Of a stretch of DNA of 45,358 nucleotides, positions 1 to 10,052 are shown one piece after another. The stretch spans positions 1-45,358 of the forward strand of contig NZ_JAQGJV010000040.1 of the NCBI RefSeq assembly GCF_028290435.1. Reading direction: 5' to 3'. Position 1 is the stretch's first letter. Each line of letters opens with the position of its first letter. Under the pieces are notes generated by a model. That model was given only the letters and a program-made list of their open reading frames with translations. It had not been told where the DNA came from and did no database searches. This DNA comes from Devosia sp. GTDB lineage: Bacteria; Pseudomonadota; Alphaproteobacteria; Rhizobiales; Devosiaceae. Made by a program: the position numbers and the translations under genes.

Positions 1-1046
1 TGGGGCCAGACGGGGAGGTTGTATTTGGCGGCCATCAGCAGCACCGACAGCACCTCGTTGAGGCCGCCGATGCGGCAGGCGTCGATCTGGACGATGTCGA
101 TGGCGCCGTCCTTGATGAACTGCTTGAACAGGATGCGGTTCTGGCACATCTCGCCGGTGGCGACCTTCACGGGCGCGATGGCCTGGCGGATGGCGCGGTG
201 GCCGGAGACGTCGTCGGGGCTGGTTGGCTCCTCGATGAAATAGGGATTGAAGCGGGACAGTTCCTTGACCCAGTCGATGGCCTGGTCGACTTCCCAGACC
301 TGGTTGGCGTCGATCATCAGGAAACGATCTGGCCCCATGATCGAGCGAACGATTTCGAGGCGCCGGATATCGTCGTCGAGATCGCGGCCGACCTTCATCT
401 TGATGTGGTTAAAACCCCCGGCGACGGCCTCGGTGGCGAGGCGGGTCAGCTTCTCATTGGAATAGCCCAGCCAGCCCGCCGATGTGGTGTAGCACTGGTA
501 GCCCTCGGCCTTGAGGGTGGCGACGCGGTCGGCCTTGCCGGCTTCGGCTTTGCGGAAAATGGCGAGGGCTTCATCCGGCGTAATGGCGTCGGTGAGGTAG
601 CGGAAATCGATGATGGAGACGAGCTGTTCGGGGGTCATGTCGGCGACGAATTGCCAGACCGGCTTGCCGGCGTGCTTGGCGAGCAGGTCCCAGACGGCGT
701 TGACCACGGCGCCGGTGGCCAGGTGCATGGCGCCCTTGTCGGGGCCGATCCAACGGAGCTGGCTGTCGCCGGTGACGTGGCGCCAGAAGCGGCCGGGATT
801 TTCGGCGATCCAGGCGAGGTCGAGACCGACGACGCGCGAGGTCAGCGCCTTGATGGCGGCGACGACGACTTCATTGCCGCGGCCGATGGTGAAGGTCAGG
901 CCATGGCCTTCGTGGGCGCCGTCCGTGGCCAGGATGACGTAGGCGGCAGAGTAGTCGGGATCAGGGTTCATCGCATCGGAGCCGTCGAGGGCGTCCGAGG
1001 TGGGGAAGCGGAGATCGTGGGTGCGCAGCGCGGTGATTTTGGTCAT
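1..1046 (-). CDS. L-fuconate dehydratase, partial (3' end beyond the window)
   Basis: Enolase-superfamily dehydratase that removes water from L-fuconate to give 2-keto-3-deoxy-L-fuconate. The reading frame is open from an ATG at 1046 to the left edge, 348 codons, so roughly the last 80 residues of a usual ~430-residue protein are missing. The N-terminus has the family-typical [20 protein letters not shown] stretch and later TIGRGNEV. Further on are the Lys-x-Lys motif (KMKVG, near residue 220), the metal-binding DANQ, EEP and GE segments. No good ribosome-binding site precedes the ATG. It is separated from the other catabolic genes by the GGDEF gene on the opposite strand, and a perfect palindrome lies in its upstream region. 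The family assignment is strong; the substrate rests on family resemblance plus the neighbouring lactonase and keto-deoxy-acid dehydrogenase. Confidence 0.88.
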   Translation of the reverse strand, partial: MTKITALRTHDLRFPTSDALDGSDAMNPDPDYSAAYVILATDGAHEGHGLTFTIGRGNEVVVAAIKALTSRVVGLDLAWIAENPGRFWRHVTGDSQLRWIGPDKGAMHLATGAVVNAVWDLLAKHAGKPVWQFVADMTPEQLVSIIDFRYLTDAITPDEALAIFRKAEAGKADRVATLKAEGYQCYTTSAGWLGYSNEKLTRLATEAVAGGFNHIKMKVGRDLDDDIRRLEIVRSIMGPDRFLMIDANQVWEVDQAIDWVKELSRFNPYFIEEPTSPDDVSGHRAIRQAIAPVKVATGEMCQNRILFKQFIKDGAIDIVQIDACRIGGLNEVLSVLLMAAKYNLPVWP

Positions 1047-1087
1047 GGCGTACTCAGTAGAGCTGATAACAGGAGATGGAAGGATGC

Positions 1088-1106
1088 GTTAACCATGCCG
1101 GTTAAC
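1088..1106. promoter_or_regulatory. 19-bp perfect palindrome, candidate operator
   Basis: GTTAACC (1088-1094), five bases, then GGTTAAC (1100-1106). It sits 42 bases upstream of the L-fuconate dehydratase ATG (minus strand) and 69 bases upstream of the likely GGDEF start (plus strand), so it could control either or both. Seven-base perfect arms with AT-rich steps fit a dimeric repressor site; the cognate regulator is not identified. Confidence 0.4.
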
Positions 1107-1174
1107 CTGGCTGAACGGCGGTCGTGAGATTGTTCGGATACGCCGCCCCCACATCCGGACGACGAGGTTACAGA

Positions 1175-1966
1175 GTGACGAGCAAATTCATCGCGCAGAG
1201 CTACCGGCGCTACTACGCCTGGTTGCTGACGCTGGGCATGACGCGCACCGTGCTCCTGGCGACATTGATCGCCATTACGGGCTCGGTCGTGACCACGGCT
1301 GTGTTGCTGCTGCTGATTCCCGGCCCCAACGACTTTTTCTGGTACGGGATGATCGTTGCCGTGGTGTCCCCTGCCCTGACGGCGCCGGGGCTTGGCTCCG
1401 TCGCCTTCAAAATGGCATTTCAGCTCAGCACGGCCCAGACGGCCCTGACGCTGGCCGCGGAAACCGACGCGCTGACGGGGATAGCCAATCGCCGCTCGTT
1501 CATGGTGCAGGCCGAACTTGCCTTCCTGGGCGCTCGCTCGACGGGAGTATCCTTCGCCGTCATCATGGCCGATATCGATCACTTCAAGGCGATCAATGAC
1601 ACGCATGGCCATGGCGTCGGCGACGACGTGATCCGGGATGTGGCGCAGGCCTGCAAGGCGGCGCTGCGCCAAGGCGACTGCTTCGCGCGGTTTGGCGGGG
1701 AGGAGTTCATCGCGCTGCTGCCAATGACCAACCATGCCGAGGCGCTGGCGATGGCGGAAGTTCTGCGCGAGACCGTGGCGACGCTGGCGTTCGAGAACCG
1801 GATGCCGCCCGCAGTCACGATCAGCCTTGGTGTCGCTGGTTATCTCGCGAGCAGCGCTAGCCTGCATGATATCCTCAATGAAGCCGACCGGCAGCTCTAT
1901 GCCGCCAAGGCCGCCGGCCGCAACCGGGTAATGATGGCGGGCCCGGAGGCCCGCCTGGCGTCCTGA
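1175..1966 (+). CDS. Membrane-anchored GGDEF diguanylate cyclase
   Basis: Makes the second messenger cyclic di-GMP from two GTP. The preferred start is GTG at 1175, preceded by GAGG at good spacing; an in-frame GTG at 1124 would add 17 residues that look unstructured. Two hydrophobic segments (about residues 24-48 and 56-80) anchor it with almost no periplasmic loop, followed by one GGDEF domain from about residue 93. The active-site motif is GGEEF (174-178), and the inhibitory I-site RQGD lies exactly five residues before it, so product inhibition is expected. The protein is 263 residues with no separate sensor domain. It lies between catabolic genes on the opposite strand and is probably transcribed alone. 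Confidence 0.92.
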   Translation: MTSKFIAQSYRRYYAWLLTLGMTRTVLLATLIAITGSVVTTAVLLLLIPGPNDFFWYGMIVAVVSPALTAPGLGSVAFKMAFQLSTAQTALTLAAETDALTGIANRRSFMVQAELAFLGARSTGVSFAVIMADIDHFKAINDTHGHGVGDDVIRDVAQACKAALRQGDCFARFGGEEFIALLPMTNHAEALAMAEVLRETVATLAFENRMPPAVTISLGVAGYLASSASLHDILNEADRQLYAAKAAGRNRVMMAGPEARLAS

Positions 1967-1968
1967 CC

Positions 1969-2700
1969 TCAGGCCGTCCAGCCACCGTCGATGACGTGAA
2001 CCTGGCCGGTGGTGTAAGTGGCGCCGGCGAGATAGACGGCGAGGTCGGCGATTTCCTCGGGCTGGCCGATGCGGCCAATGGGCTGGCGGGCGATGAAAGC
2101 CTTCTTCGCGGCTTCGAAATCACCAGTGGCATGCCAGCGCTCGTGCAATGAGGGGCTATCAACCGTGGCAGGGGCGATAGCGTTGATGCGGATGCCCTGC
2201 GTGACATAATCGGCGGCAATCGACTTGGTCAGCCCAATCACAGCGGCCTTGGAGATGGAATAGGCAGCGCGGTTCGGCACGCCTTTGACCGAGGAAGCCA
2301 CCGTCGACATGTTGATGATCGCGCCATCCTTGCGCTCGAGCATCTGGGGCAGCACGGCCTGAATGGTGCGGACCTGGGCCCGGACATTGAGGTCCAGGGC
2401 GAAATCGAGGTCCTTGTCGCTCATCTCCAGCACGGTGCCGTTGTGAACCACACCGGCGCAGTTGAAGAGGATGTCGATGCGGCCGATTTCGGCGACGGCT
2501 TTGTTGACGTCATCGGTCGAGAGCACGTTGAGGATGCGGGTGGTGACGTTGGGCGTGCCATCCAGCTCCTTGAGCTTTTCGGCATTGATATCGGTGGCGA
2601 TGACTTTGCAGCCGGCTTTGACAAACGCCTCCACCGAGGCGCGGCCAATGCCTTGGGCGGCAGCGGTGATGAGAACGATTTTGCCGGAAATATCGGACAT
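1969..2700 (-). CDS. SDR oxidoreductase, probable 2-keto-3-deoxy-L-fuconate dehydrogenase
   Basis: Classical short-chain dehydrogenase/reductase of 243 residues. It has a Rossmann nucleotide-binding turn (TAAAQGIG, 12-19), NCAG (80-83) and the catalytic pair Tyr147/Lys151. The acidic residue after strand two (ATDIN) favours NAD over NADP. The sequence resembles the BDH2/DHRS6-like group, which includes bacterial 2-keto-3-deoxy-L-fuconate 4-dehydrogenase. With the nearby L-fuconate dehydratase and lactonase it would form 2,4-diketo-3-deoxy-L-fuconate. It is the last gene of the operon that begins with the binding protein at 8233, and starts 9 bases after the enolase-family gene. The SDR call is certain; the substrate is inferred from context and similarity. 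Confidence 0.85.
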   Translation of the reverse strand: MSDISGKIVLITAAAQGIGRASVEAFVKAGCKVIATDINAEKLKELDGTPNVTTRILNVLSTDDVNKAVAEIGRIDILFNCAGVVHNGTVLEMSDKDLDFALDLNVRAQVRTIQAVLPQMLERKDGAIINMSTVASSVKGVPNRAAYSISKAAVIGLTKSIAADYVTQGIRINAIAPATVDSPSLHERWHATGDFEAAKKAFIARQPIGRIGQPEEIADLAVYLAGATYTTGQVHVIDGGWTA

Positions 2701-2709
2701 GGTTGATTC

Positions 2710-3815
2710 CTATTGAATGATGGAACGGCTGCCTTCGACCACTTGGCGGTCGATGGCGGCGAAGTCCCAGGCGATGCCGAGGCCGGGGGCGTCGGAAGGC
2801 CGAGCCTTACCGTTCTGGATCGTCATGCGTTCGGTGGTCAAGTCATCCAATTGTGGAATGTATTCGACCCAGCGGGCGTTGGGCACGGCGGCGCAGAGCG
2901 AGACGTGCAGCTCCATGAGGAAATGCGGGCTGACGACGATATTGAAGCACTCGGCCATGTGGGCGACCTTGAGCCAGGGCGTGATGCCGCCGATGCGACC
3001 GACATCGACCTGGATCACCGAGGCCGCATGGCGCTGCAGGTATTCGCGGAAGTGGCTGACCGAATAGAGGCTCTCGCCGACGGCGATGGGCAGGCTGGTA
3101 TGTTCGGAAAGGCGGACATGGCCGGAGATATCGTCGGCGGGGAGCGGTTCTTCGAGCCAGCCGATATCGAGCGGCTCATAGGCGCGGGCGCGGCGGATGG
3201 CTTCATCGACCGCAAAGGCCTGGTTGGCGTCGGTGAAGATTTCAAAGCCCGGACCGACGGCCTCGCGCACGGCGGTGATGCGGGCGACGTCCTCGTGGAT
3301 GGGGCGGCCGACCTTGAGCTTGGCGCCCTTGAAGCCGTCGGCCTTGGCGCGCAGGGCGTCTTCGACCAGCGCAGATTGCTCCAGATGGAGCCAGCCGCCT
3401 TCGGTGGTGTAGAGGGGGATTTCGGACTGTGCGCCACCGGCCAGCTTATGCAGCGGCAGGCCGAGCTTGCGGCATTTGAGGTCCCACAGCGCGGTATCGA
3501 TCGCCGCCATGGCGATGGCGGTGATGGCGCCGATAGTGGTGGCGTGGGTCAGGAACAGCAGGTCGCGCCAGATGGACTCGATGTCATAGGCGTCGCGGCC
3601 GATGATGGCGGGGCACAGGGTGCGGTTGAGCAGCTCCATGACGGAATGGCCGCCGGTGCCGATGGTGTAGCTGTAGCCGGTGCCGACCACGCCATCGCTG
3701 TCCGTAATGCGGACGATGGGGGTTTCCTGGCTGACGAAGCTCTGAATGGCGTCGACGCGTTTGACCTTGGGTATCAGGTCAACCATCAGGAGTTCGATGC
3801 GGGTGATTTTGGCCA

Positions 3816-3816
<1 letters not shown>
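2710..3816 (-). CDS. Mandelate racemase/muconate lactonizing enzyme family protein
   Basis: Enolase-superfamily enzyme of 368 residues that would abstract a proton alpha to a carboxylate, most likely as a sugar-acid dehydratase. It has a capping domain (about 1-125) and a barrel with Lys-x-Lys (KLKVG, near 168), metal ligands in TDANQ, EEPL and VGES, and a His in SPHF as general base. It is distinct from the L-fuconate dehydratase at the left edge, so the island carries two dehydratases. Its ATG overlaps the TAA of the upstream ABC ATPase gene by one base, implying coupled translation and a substrate brought in by that transporter. Candidate substrates are another six-carbon aldonate or an aldarate; I cannot choose. 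Confidence 0.85.
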
Positions 3817-4901
<1,085 letters not shown>

Positions 4902-4910
4902 GGGATATCC

Positions 4911-5768
4911 TTACTTGACGCCGCCGAAGGTCAGGCCGGCGATCAGGTGTTTCTGTACAACGAAGGTGAGGACCAAAGCCGGGATGATGATTAGCACGGC
5001 CATGGCGCTCATACCGGTCCAGTCGACGGTGAATTGGGCAGTGAAATCCATCAGGCCCACCGGCATGGTCTTGGAGGCCGTGGTGCGGGTCAGTTGGCTC
5101 GCCAGCGCATATTCATTCCACGAGGTGAGGAAGGCGAAGATGGCGGCCGAGGCTAGGCCCGAGCGGGCCAGCGGAAATTCCACCTTCCAGAATGCCTGCC
5201 AGCGGGTGCAGCCATCGATCTGGGCGGCTTCGCTGAGATCGACCGGGATTTGGCGGAAGAAACCATCGGTGAGCCAGATGGTGAAGGGGATGTTGACCGC
5301 CATATAGACGAGGATCATCCCGAAGCTGGTATCGATCAGCCCCAGCCGCGCCCAGATGATGAATAGCGGCAGGCTGAGCGCCACGCCAGGGACGGTGCGG
5401 CTGAGCATGAAGGCCAGAAACAGCGTCGCCTTGCCCTTGAAGCTGAAGCGGGCGAACGAGTAGCCGCCGGCCATGCCGATGACGACGGCCACAAAGGTCG
5501 AGGTGATCGAAATCACCAGCGAATTGGTGAAATATTGCAGCACCGGCAGGCCCTGTTGGGCCGATGACAGGCCGAACAGGCGGGCAAAATTGTCCAGCGT
5601 GGGGTTTTGCGGAATCCACACGGCGGGGCGGGCCAGCACTTCGATATTCGGCCGGAACGCGGTCAGCACGACCCAGAGGCCGGGCACGGTCAGGATGGCC
5701 ATGGCGACGAAGACGCCGAAGCGGATCAGCCAGCGTTGCCAGGGCTTTTCGATGGTCAACCGGCTCAT
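4911..5768 (-). CDS. Sugar ABC transporter permease (MalG type)
   Basis: Inner-membrane permease of 285 residues with about six membrane segments and the EAA-type loop (EAAQIDGCTRWQAFWKVEFPLA) that contacts the ATPase. The chosen start is the ATG at 5768 (MSRLTIEKPW), preceded by GGGAGG and overlapping the stop of the partner permease as ATGA; a longer in-frame extension upstream is only the other permease read in the wrong frame. The C-terminus ends in GLTFGGVK, typical of MalG-type permeases. Confidence 0.94.
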   Translation of the reverse strand: MSRLTIEKPWQRWLIRFGVFVAMAILTVPGLWVVLTAFRPNIEVLARPAVWIPQNPTLDNFARLFGLSSAQQGLPVLQYFTNSLVISITSTFVAVVIGMAGGYSFARFSFKGKATLFLAFMLSRTVPGVALSLPLFIIWARLGLIDTSFGMILVYMAVNIPFTIWLTDGFFRQIPVDLSEAAQIDGCTRWQAFWKVEFPLARSGLASAAIFAFLTSWNEYALASQLTRTTASKTMPVGLMDFTAQFTVDWTGMSAMAVLIIIPALVLTFVVQKHLIAGLTFGGVK

Positions 5769-6715
5769 TGTGCGCCTCCCATGAAGGTGCGCGCGGCGAC
5801 CAGCTTGCGATAGAAATAGAAGGTGAAAACGATCGACAGGATGATCGACACATAGCCCATGGCATTGGCCATGCCCATCTGGCTGTTCTGGTAGCCGGTG
5901 CGGGTCATCAGCGTCCACAGCAGCTCGGTACGGCCGGCGGGGCCGCCATTGGTCATGATCTTGACCATGTCATAGGCGCGCGCCACGTCCAGCGAGCGAA
6001 TGGTCATGGCGATATAGACGAAGGGCATCAGGAACGGCAGCGTGATGTGCTGGAACACCTGGAGCGGATTGCAGCCATCGACGCGCGCGGCCTCCAGCGG
6101 CTCCTTGGGCAGCGCCATCAGGCCCGCCAGCAGCAGAATGGCGAACACCGAGGTCGACATCCATATTTCGGCGAAAATGATGGAGAAATTGGCCAGCGTA
6201 CCATCGACCAGCCACGGGATGGGCTGGCTGATGATGTGCAGGTCGAACAGGGCGTTGTTGAGCAGCCCGATCGAGTCGTTGAAGATGTATTTGAACTGGA
6301 AACCCACGAGGATGGGCGAGAACATCATGGGAAACATCATGATGGTGCGCAGCGTGCGCTGGCCCCAGGTGATCTTGTTGACCAGCAGCGCCAGGCCCAG
6401 GCCGAGCAGCATTTCCAGATTGAGCGTGATGGTGACGAAAACGAAGGTGCGCCCGAAAGCCCACCAGAAATCCGCATTGGTCAGCAGGCGCTGGTAATTG
6501 CGCAGACCGACGAACTGGAACAGGGTCGCGGGTTTGGTCAGGTTATAGGCGGTGAAGCTGGTCCAGAACGAGACCAGCAGCGGCACCAGTACGACCGACA
6601 GGATAACCACGATCGCCGGCAGCAGCAGCATATAGGGAATGGCGCGCGGCGAGGCGAAGAAAGACACCCGGTCTTTGGTTCGCGGCTGCGAAAGGGTTTG
6701 AACGTCTGTGGTCAA
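5765..6715 (-). CDS. Sugar ABC transporter permease (MalF type)
   Basis: Inner-membrane partner permease, about 316 residues with six membrane segments and the EAA loop (EAARVDGCNPLQVFQHITLP). I place the start at a TTG at 6715 because AGAGG precedes it at seven bases. The frame stays open to an ATG at 6793, but that ATG lies inside a palindromic repeat element, so the extension is unlikely to be protein. The 3' end overlaps the MalG-type gene by four bases. The gap to the binding-protein gene contains the repeat, which may lower permease expression relative to binding protein. Confidence 0.92.
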   Translation of the reverse strand: MTTDVQTLSQPRTKDRVSFFASPRAIPYMLLLPAIVVILSVVLVPLLVSFWTSFTAYNLTKPATLFQFVGLRNYQRLLTNADFWWAFGRTFVFVTITLNLEMLLGLGLALLVNKITWGQRTLRTIMMFPMMFSPILVGFQFKYIFNDSIGLLNNALFDLHIISQPIPWLVDGTLANFSIIFAEIWMSTSVFAILLLAGLMALPKEPLEAARVDGCNPLQVFQHITLPFLMPFVYIAMTIRSLDVARAYDMVKIMTNGGPAGRTELLWTLMTRTGYQNSQMGMANAMGYVSIILSIVFTFYFYRKLVAARTFMGGAQ

Positions 6716-6770
6716 GGACAGGCCTCTATCGTGAGCGGCGGCCTCGTGTCCGAGACCCGCCACAGTGTCA

Positions 6771-6848
6771 CCCCGGCACCGGCCGGGGTCCATCCTGAGA
6801 TGCGTTTGTCTGAATGAATCTCAGGATGGATTCCGGCCTGCGCCGGAA
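6771..6848. repeat. Compound palindromic repeat element between binding-protein and permease genes
   Basis: An outer inverted repeat with perfect 13-base arms (6789-6801 and 6818-6830, TCCATCCTGAGAT and its complement) is flanked by two smaller GC-rich palindromes at 6771-6788 and 6831-6848. In one frame it reads as the PAQAGIHPE-like peptide commonly seen where such dispersed bacterial repeats occur. As RNA it would form a large stem just after the binding-protein stop codon. Confidence 0.8.
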
Positions 6849-6898
6849 GACATCGTGGGAGTTGCCGCCTCGGAGCAGGCCCCGAAGCGGCGATTGGC

Positions 6899-8233
6899 TT
6901 ACTGCTTGAGGATACCAGCGTCTTCCAAGATGGTGGTCGCATCGGCAGCGGCCTGATCGAGCGCTTCCTGGGGGGTCTTTTCGCCCACGATGGCGGCCTG
7001 GAGCTGGGGCCAGAGCACGTTGCTGACTTCAATCCACTGCGGGATCAATGGCGGGGTCCGGGCATCGGCAAGGCTGGCCTGCCAGATCGGGAACATCTCA
7101 GCCAGAGCGGTCTTGCCGTTCTCGTTGAAATACTTCACGGCCTGGTCGAACGTGGCGGAACGGGTCGGCAGGTTGCCGGCTTCGGCTTCCATCAGTTCGC
7201 TGTCGTCATTGGTCAGGAAGACGGCCAGCGAAACGGCGGCCGGCTTGTTGTCACAGGCTTCGGTCACCGAGAACGAGTGCGAACCGGACCAGCCGCCACG
7301 CTTGCCGGAGGTGCCTACAGGCGCCACGGCGAAGCCGAGGTGATCGGCGATCTTGGAGGCGGTCGGATCGCTGTAGAAGCCGGCAAAGCCCGGCCAATCC
7401 AGATCGACAGCCAACTGGCCAGCGGCCATGGCCTGGCCGATTTCGTCCCAGGTGTAGTTGACGGTACCAGCCGGCACGGCGCCGGCGTCATAGATGTCCT
7501 TGAACCACTGCAGGGCCGCTACGCCTTCAGGCGAATTGAAGGTCGGCTTCCAGTTGGCGTCGAACAGGTCGCCGCCGTTGGCGCGCAGGATTTCCATGAA
7601 GCGGCCGGACATGCCTTCGTCCTTGCCGGCGAATGCGGTGCCATAAAGGTTCGGAGCATCGGCAAAGAAAATGATCTGCTGCTTGAATTCGTCGAAGGTC
7701 TTGGGCGGCGCCAGATCGGTGCCGAACTTGGCCTTGTAGGCTTCCATCTTCGCCGGGTCCTCATAGAGGTCCTTGCGATAGTAGAGGTTGGACACGTCGG
7801 TGACGCGCGGCAACTGCACCAGACGGCCATCGACCATGGAGGCCTGCAGCGTGCCGGGGACGTACTTAGCCAGCTCGGACGCCGGGATCGACTGTGCCAG
7901 GTCGATATAGAGATCGCCATACTGGGGCGCGAAGCTGGTGTGGTTGGAGCCAACGCACCAGGTGATCTGGCCGGACGCGATGTCCTGCTTGATTTCACGG
8001 TCCAGGTCGAAATGGTTCTTGGATGAAACGATTTCGACCTTGGCGCCGGTCAACGCTTCCCACTCGGGAATACGGGTATAGAGCTTTTCGTACTGCGTAC
8101 CGCCGATGAGCTTCACCTTGAGGGTGTAGCCGGGGAACGAGCCGTAATCGAATTCTTGCGCCATGACAGCGCCGGACAGCGTCGCCAGCGCGACCGAGGC
8201 CAGTAGGGCCTTGGCCAGGAACTTGGTTGCCAT
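6899..8233 (-). CDS. Sugar ABC transporter substrate-binding protein
   Basis: Periplasmic binding protein of family 1 type, 444 residues. The ATG at 8233 is chosen because GGAGGAG lies just upstream; a GTG five codons earlier overlaps that ribosome-binding site. A Sec signal peptide covers about residues 1-25 (Lys-rich start, hydrophobic core, cut near AVMA|QEF). Aromatic and Trp residues such as DLDWPGFAG and PQWIEV fit sugar binding. It is the first gene of the leftward operon. A candidate operator and promoter lie 60-110 bases upstream. Confidence 0.94.
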   Translation of the reverse strand: MATKFLAKALLASVALATLSGAVMAQEFDYGSFPGYTLKVKLIGGTQYEKLYTRIPEWEALTGAKVEIVSSKNHFDLDREIKQDIASGQITWCVGSNHTSFAPQYGDLYIDLAQSIPASELAKYVPGTLQASMVDGRLVQLPRVTDVSNLYYRKDLYEDPAKMEAYKAKFGTDLAPPKTFDEFKQQIIFFADAPNLYGTAFAGKDEGMSGRFMEILRANGGDLFDANWKPTFNSPEGVAALQWFKDIYDAGAVPAGTVNYTWDEIGQAMAAGQLAVDLDWPGFAGFYSDPTASKIADHLGFAVAPVGTSGKRGGWSGSHSFSVTEACDNKPAAVSLAVFLTNDDSELMEAEAGNLPTRSATFDQAVKYFNENGKTALAEMFPIWQASLADARTPPLIPQWIEVSNVLWPQLQAAIVGEKTPQEALDQAAADATTILEDAGILKQ

Positions 8234-8291
8234 TGATTTCTCCTCCACAGGGGACCTTCCGATGCCGCCTCGCTCGAGGCTTGATCATCCA

Positions 8292-8314
8292 TATTTGAAA
8301 AGTCTATTCGTAGG
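8292..8314. promoter_or_regulatory. Candidate IclR operator 1 upstream of the transporter operon
   Basis: A 23-base imperfect inverted repeat with core TGAAAAG-TC-TATTC. It matches, position for position, the core of a second site at 10402-10424 (TGAAAAG-AT-TATTC). On the minus strand a possible -35 TTGACG at 8341-8336 with 17-base spacing puts a weak -10 at 8318-8313, so the site would cover the promoter's start region. The operator role is inferred from pairing with site 2 and the adjacent IclR gene. Confidence 0.5.
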
Positions 8315-8443
8315 TAAGCACAATTCTTGTTGCCCCGTCAACGGCTGCAGCGGTCGGAATACGGTGCCGAATGCTAACAGGCCGCTAGCAATTTGCAGGT
8401 GAATGGCTAGCATCGTTAGCGCGAGTGGAGGGGAGTTCTACCG

Positions 8444-9217
8444 GTGAGTATTGCGGAAGATGCCGATCGCTATCGCGCGCCGGCGCTCGACAAGGGTCTG
8501 GATATTCTTGAACTGCTGGCGGCCACCGATGACGGCCTGAGCCAAGCCGAGATCGCCAAGGCGCTCGACCGATCGCCCAATGAAATTTACCGTATGCTCG
8601 ACCGGCTGGTGCGGCGCGACTATGTGCGGCGCACGCCGGAGGACCGCTATGAGGTGACCCTCAAGCTGTTCGAACTGGGGCATGCAAGACCACCGATGCG
8701 CCGGCTGATCAGCCAGGCGACGCCAGTGTTGCGACAGTTTGCGATCAAGGCGGAACAGGCGGTGCATCTGGTGGTGCAGGACCGCAATATCCTGGTGGTC
8801 ATCGCCCAGGTCGACAGCCCGGGCTATTGGAACGTATCGATCCGGGTGGGCTCGCGAATCAGCCTGGTCAATACCGGCTCAGGACATGTGTTCCTGGCGT
8901 TTTCGACGCCCGAAGAACGCCTATTGATGATGGAAGAGCAGGATATGGGCACACCCGAAAAGATGCCCAAAGGGCTGATCACGCGACTCGACGGGGTGCG
9001 CCAGCAGGGTTACGAAAATATGCCCAGCGCCCAGACGCCGGGCGTTTTGAACCTTTCAGTGCCGATTTTCGGGCCAATGGGGTCGGTGATCGCCGTGCTG
9101 ACCTGCCCCTATACACAACGGCTCGACAAGCTCGACGCCCCCAATACGCAGCAGGTCCTGAACCTGCTGCGCGAGGCGGGGCAGGAATTATCGCGGCGCT
9201 CAACGCCAAGCGCCTAG
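8444..9217 (+). CDS. IclR-family transcriptional regulator
   Basis: Likely local regulator of the sugar-acid genes, 257 residues. The N-terminal winged helix-turn-helix (about 15-75, SQAEIAKALDRSPNEIYRMLDRL) is followed by the IclR effector-binding GAF-like domain (about 90-250). The start is GTG at 8444 with GGAGGGGAG about nine bases upstream. It is divergent from the ABC transporter operon and 12 bases ahead of the lactonase gene, so it probably heads the rightward operon. IclR members often sense sugar-acid catabolites such as keto-deoxy acids; the ligand here is unknown. Confidence 0.93.
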   Translation: MSIAEDADRYRAPALDKGLDILELLAATDDGLSQAEIAKALDRSPNEIYRMLDRLVRRDYVRRTPEDRYEVTLKLFELGHARPPMRRLISQATPVLRQFAIKAEQAVHLVVQDRNILVVIAQVDSPGYWNVSIRVGSRISLVNTGSGHVFLAFSTPEERLLMMEEQDMGTPEKMPKGLITRLDGVRQQGYENMPSAQTPGVLNLSVPIFGPMGSVIAVLTCPYTQRLDKLDAPNTQQVLNLLREAGQELSRRSTPSA

Positions 9218-9229
9218 GAGGAACGACGC

Positions 9230-10051
9230 ATGCGCATTCTCGATACCCATCTGCATCTCGTTTATCCCGACAAGTTCTCCTATCCGTGGCTGGAGGGCGC
9301 ACCCGCGATCAATCGGCCCTGGACGGTGGAGAACTACTTTTCCGAGGCGCGCGGGCTCGGGATCACCGGGGCGCTGCATATGGAAGTCGATGTCGCGGAC
9401 GCCGATATCGTCAAGGAGACGGAGTTCATGCTGACCCTGCCGGGCATTGTGGGGGCGATTGCGGCCTGCCGGCCTGAGGGCATGGGATTTGTCGACCAGA
9501 TCGAGCAGTTGAGCGAGCATGCCCATGTGAAGGGCGTGCGGCGGATTTTGCACCAGGCACCGGATGAATTGAGCCAGAGCGATCTGTTCGTCGAGAACAT
9601 ACGGCACCTGCCGGACTATGACCTGAGCTTCGACCTCTGCGTGCGGGCCGACCAATTGCCGATCGGCACCATGCTGGCGCAGCGGGCGCCGGATGTGCAG
9701 TTCATCCTTGACCATTGCGGGGTCCCGGATGTGGCGGGAAAAGGGCTCGATCCGTGGCGGGGCTATATCACCGAACTGGCCAAACTGCCCAATGTGGCGG
9801 CGAAGGTGTCGGGGATCGTGGCCTATGCGGGGGCGGACTGGACCACTGCGGATTTGCGGCCGTTCGTTGAGCATATCATCGAGAGTTTTGGCTGGGACCG
9901 TGTGGTGTGGGGCTCGGATCATCCGGTGGTGACGCTGACGGGGTCGCTCACGCGCTGGGTCGAGGCGACGCGCGAAATCGTCAAAGGTGCCAGCGAGGAC
10001 GAGCAGGCCAAGCTGTGGCATGGCAATGCTGAACGGATTTACGGGGTTTAA
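9230..10051 (+). CDS. Amidohydrolase-family sugar lactonase (probable L-fuconolactonase)
   Basis: Amidohydrolase-2 family enzyme of 273 residues, COG3618-like. An N-terminal DTHLHL metal site, a conserved LDHCG, and WGSDHP with the catalytic Asp are visible. The family includes L-fucono-1,5-lactonase and L-rhamnono-1,4-lactonase, which open the lactone made by aldose dehydrogenases. AGGAGG precedes the ATG. Its stop lies two bases from the mutarotase start. In this setting it should supply L-fuconate to the dehydratase at the left edge. Confidence 0.88.
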   Translation: MRILDTHLHLVYPDKFSYPWLEGAPAINRPWTVENYFSEARGLGITGALHMEVDVADADIVKETEFMLTLPGIVGAIAACRPEGMGFVDQIEQLSEHAHVKGVRRILHQAPDELSQSDLFVENIRHLPDYDLSFDLCVRADQLPIGTMLAQRAPDVQFILDHCGVPDVAGKGLDPWRGYITELAKLPNVAAKVSGIVAYAGADWTTADLRPFVEHIIESFGWDRVVWGSDHPVVTLTGSLTRWVEATREIVKGASEDEQAKLWHGNAERIYGV

Positions 10052-10052
10052 A

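Noticed and set aside
198..1127. Long plus-strand frame opposite the L-fuconate dehydratase gene
   Set aside because: It is the antisense shadow of a strongly recognisable enzyme and has no coherent protein features.
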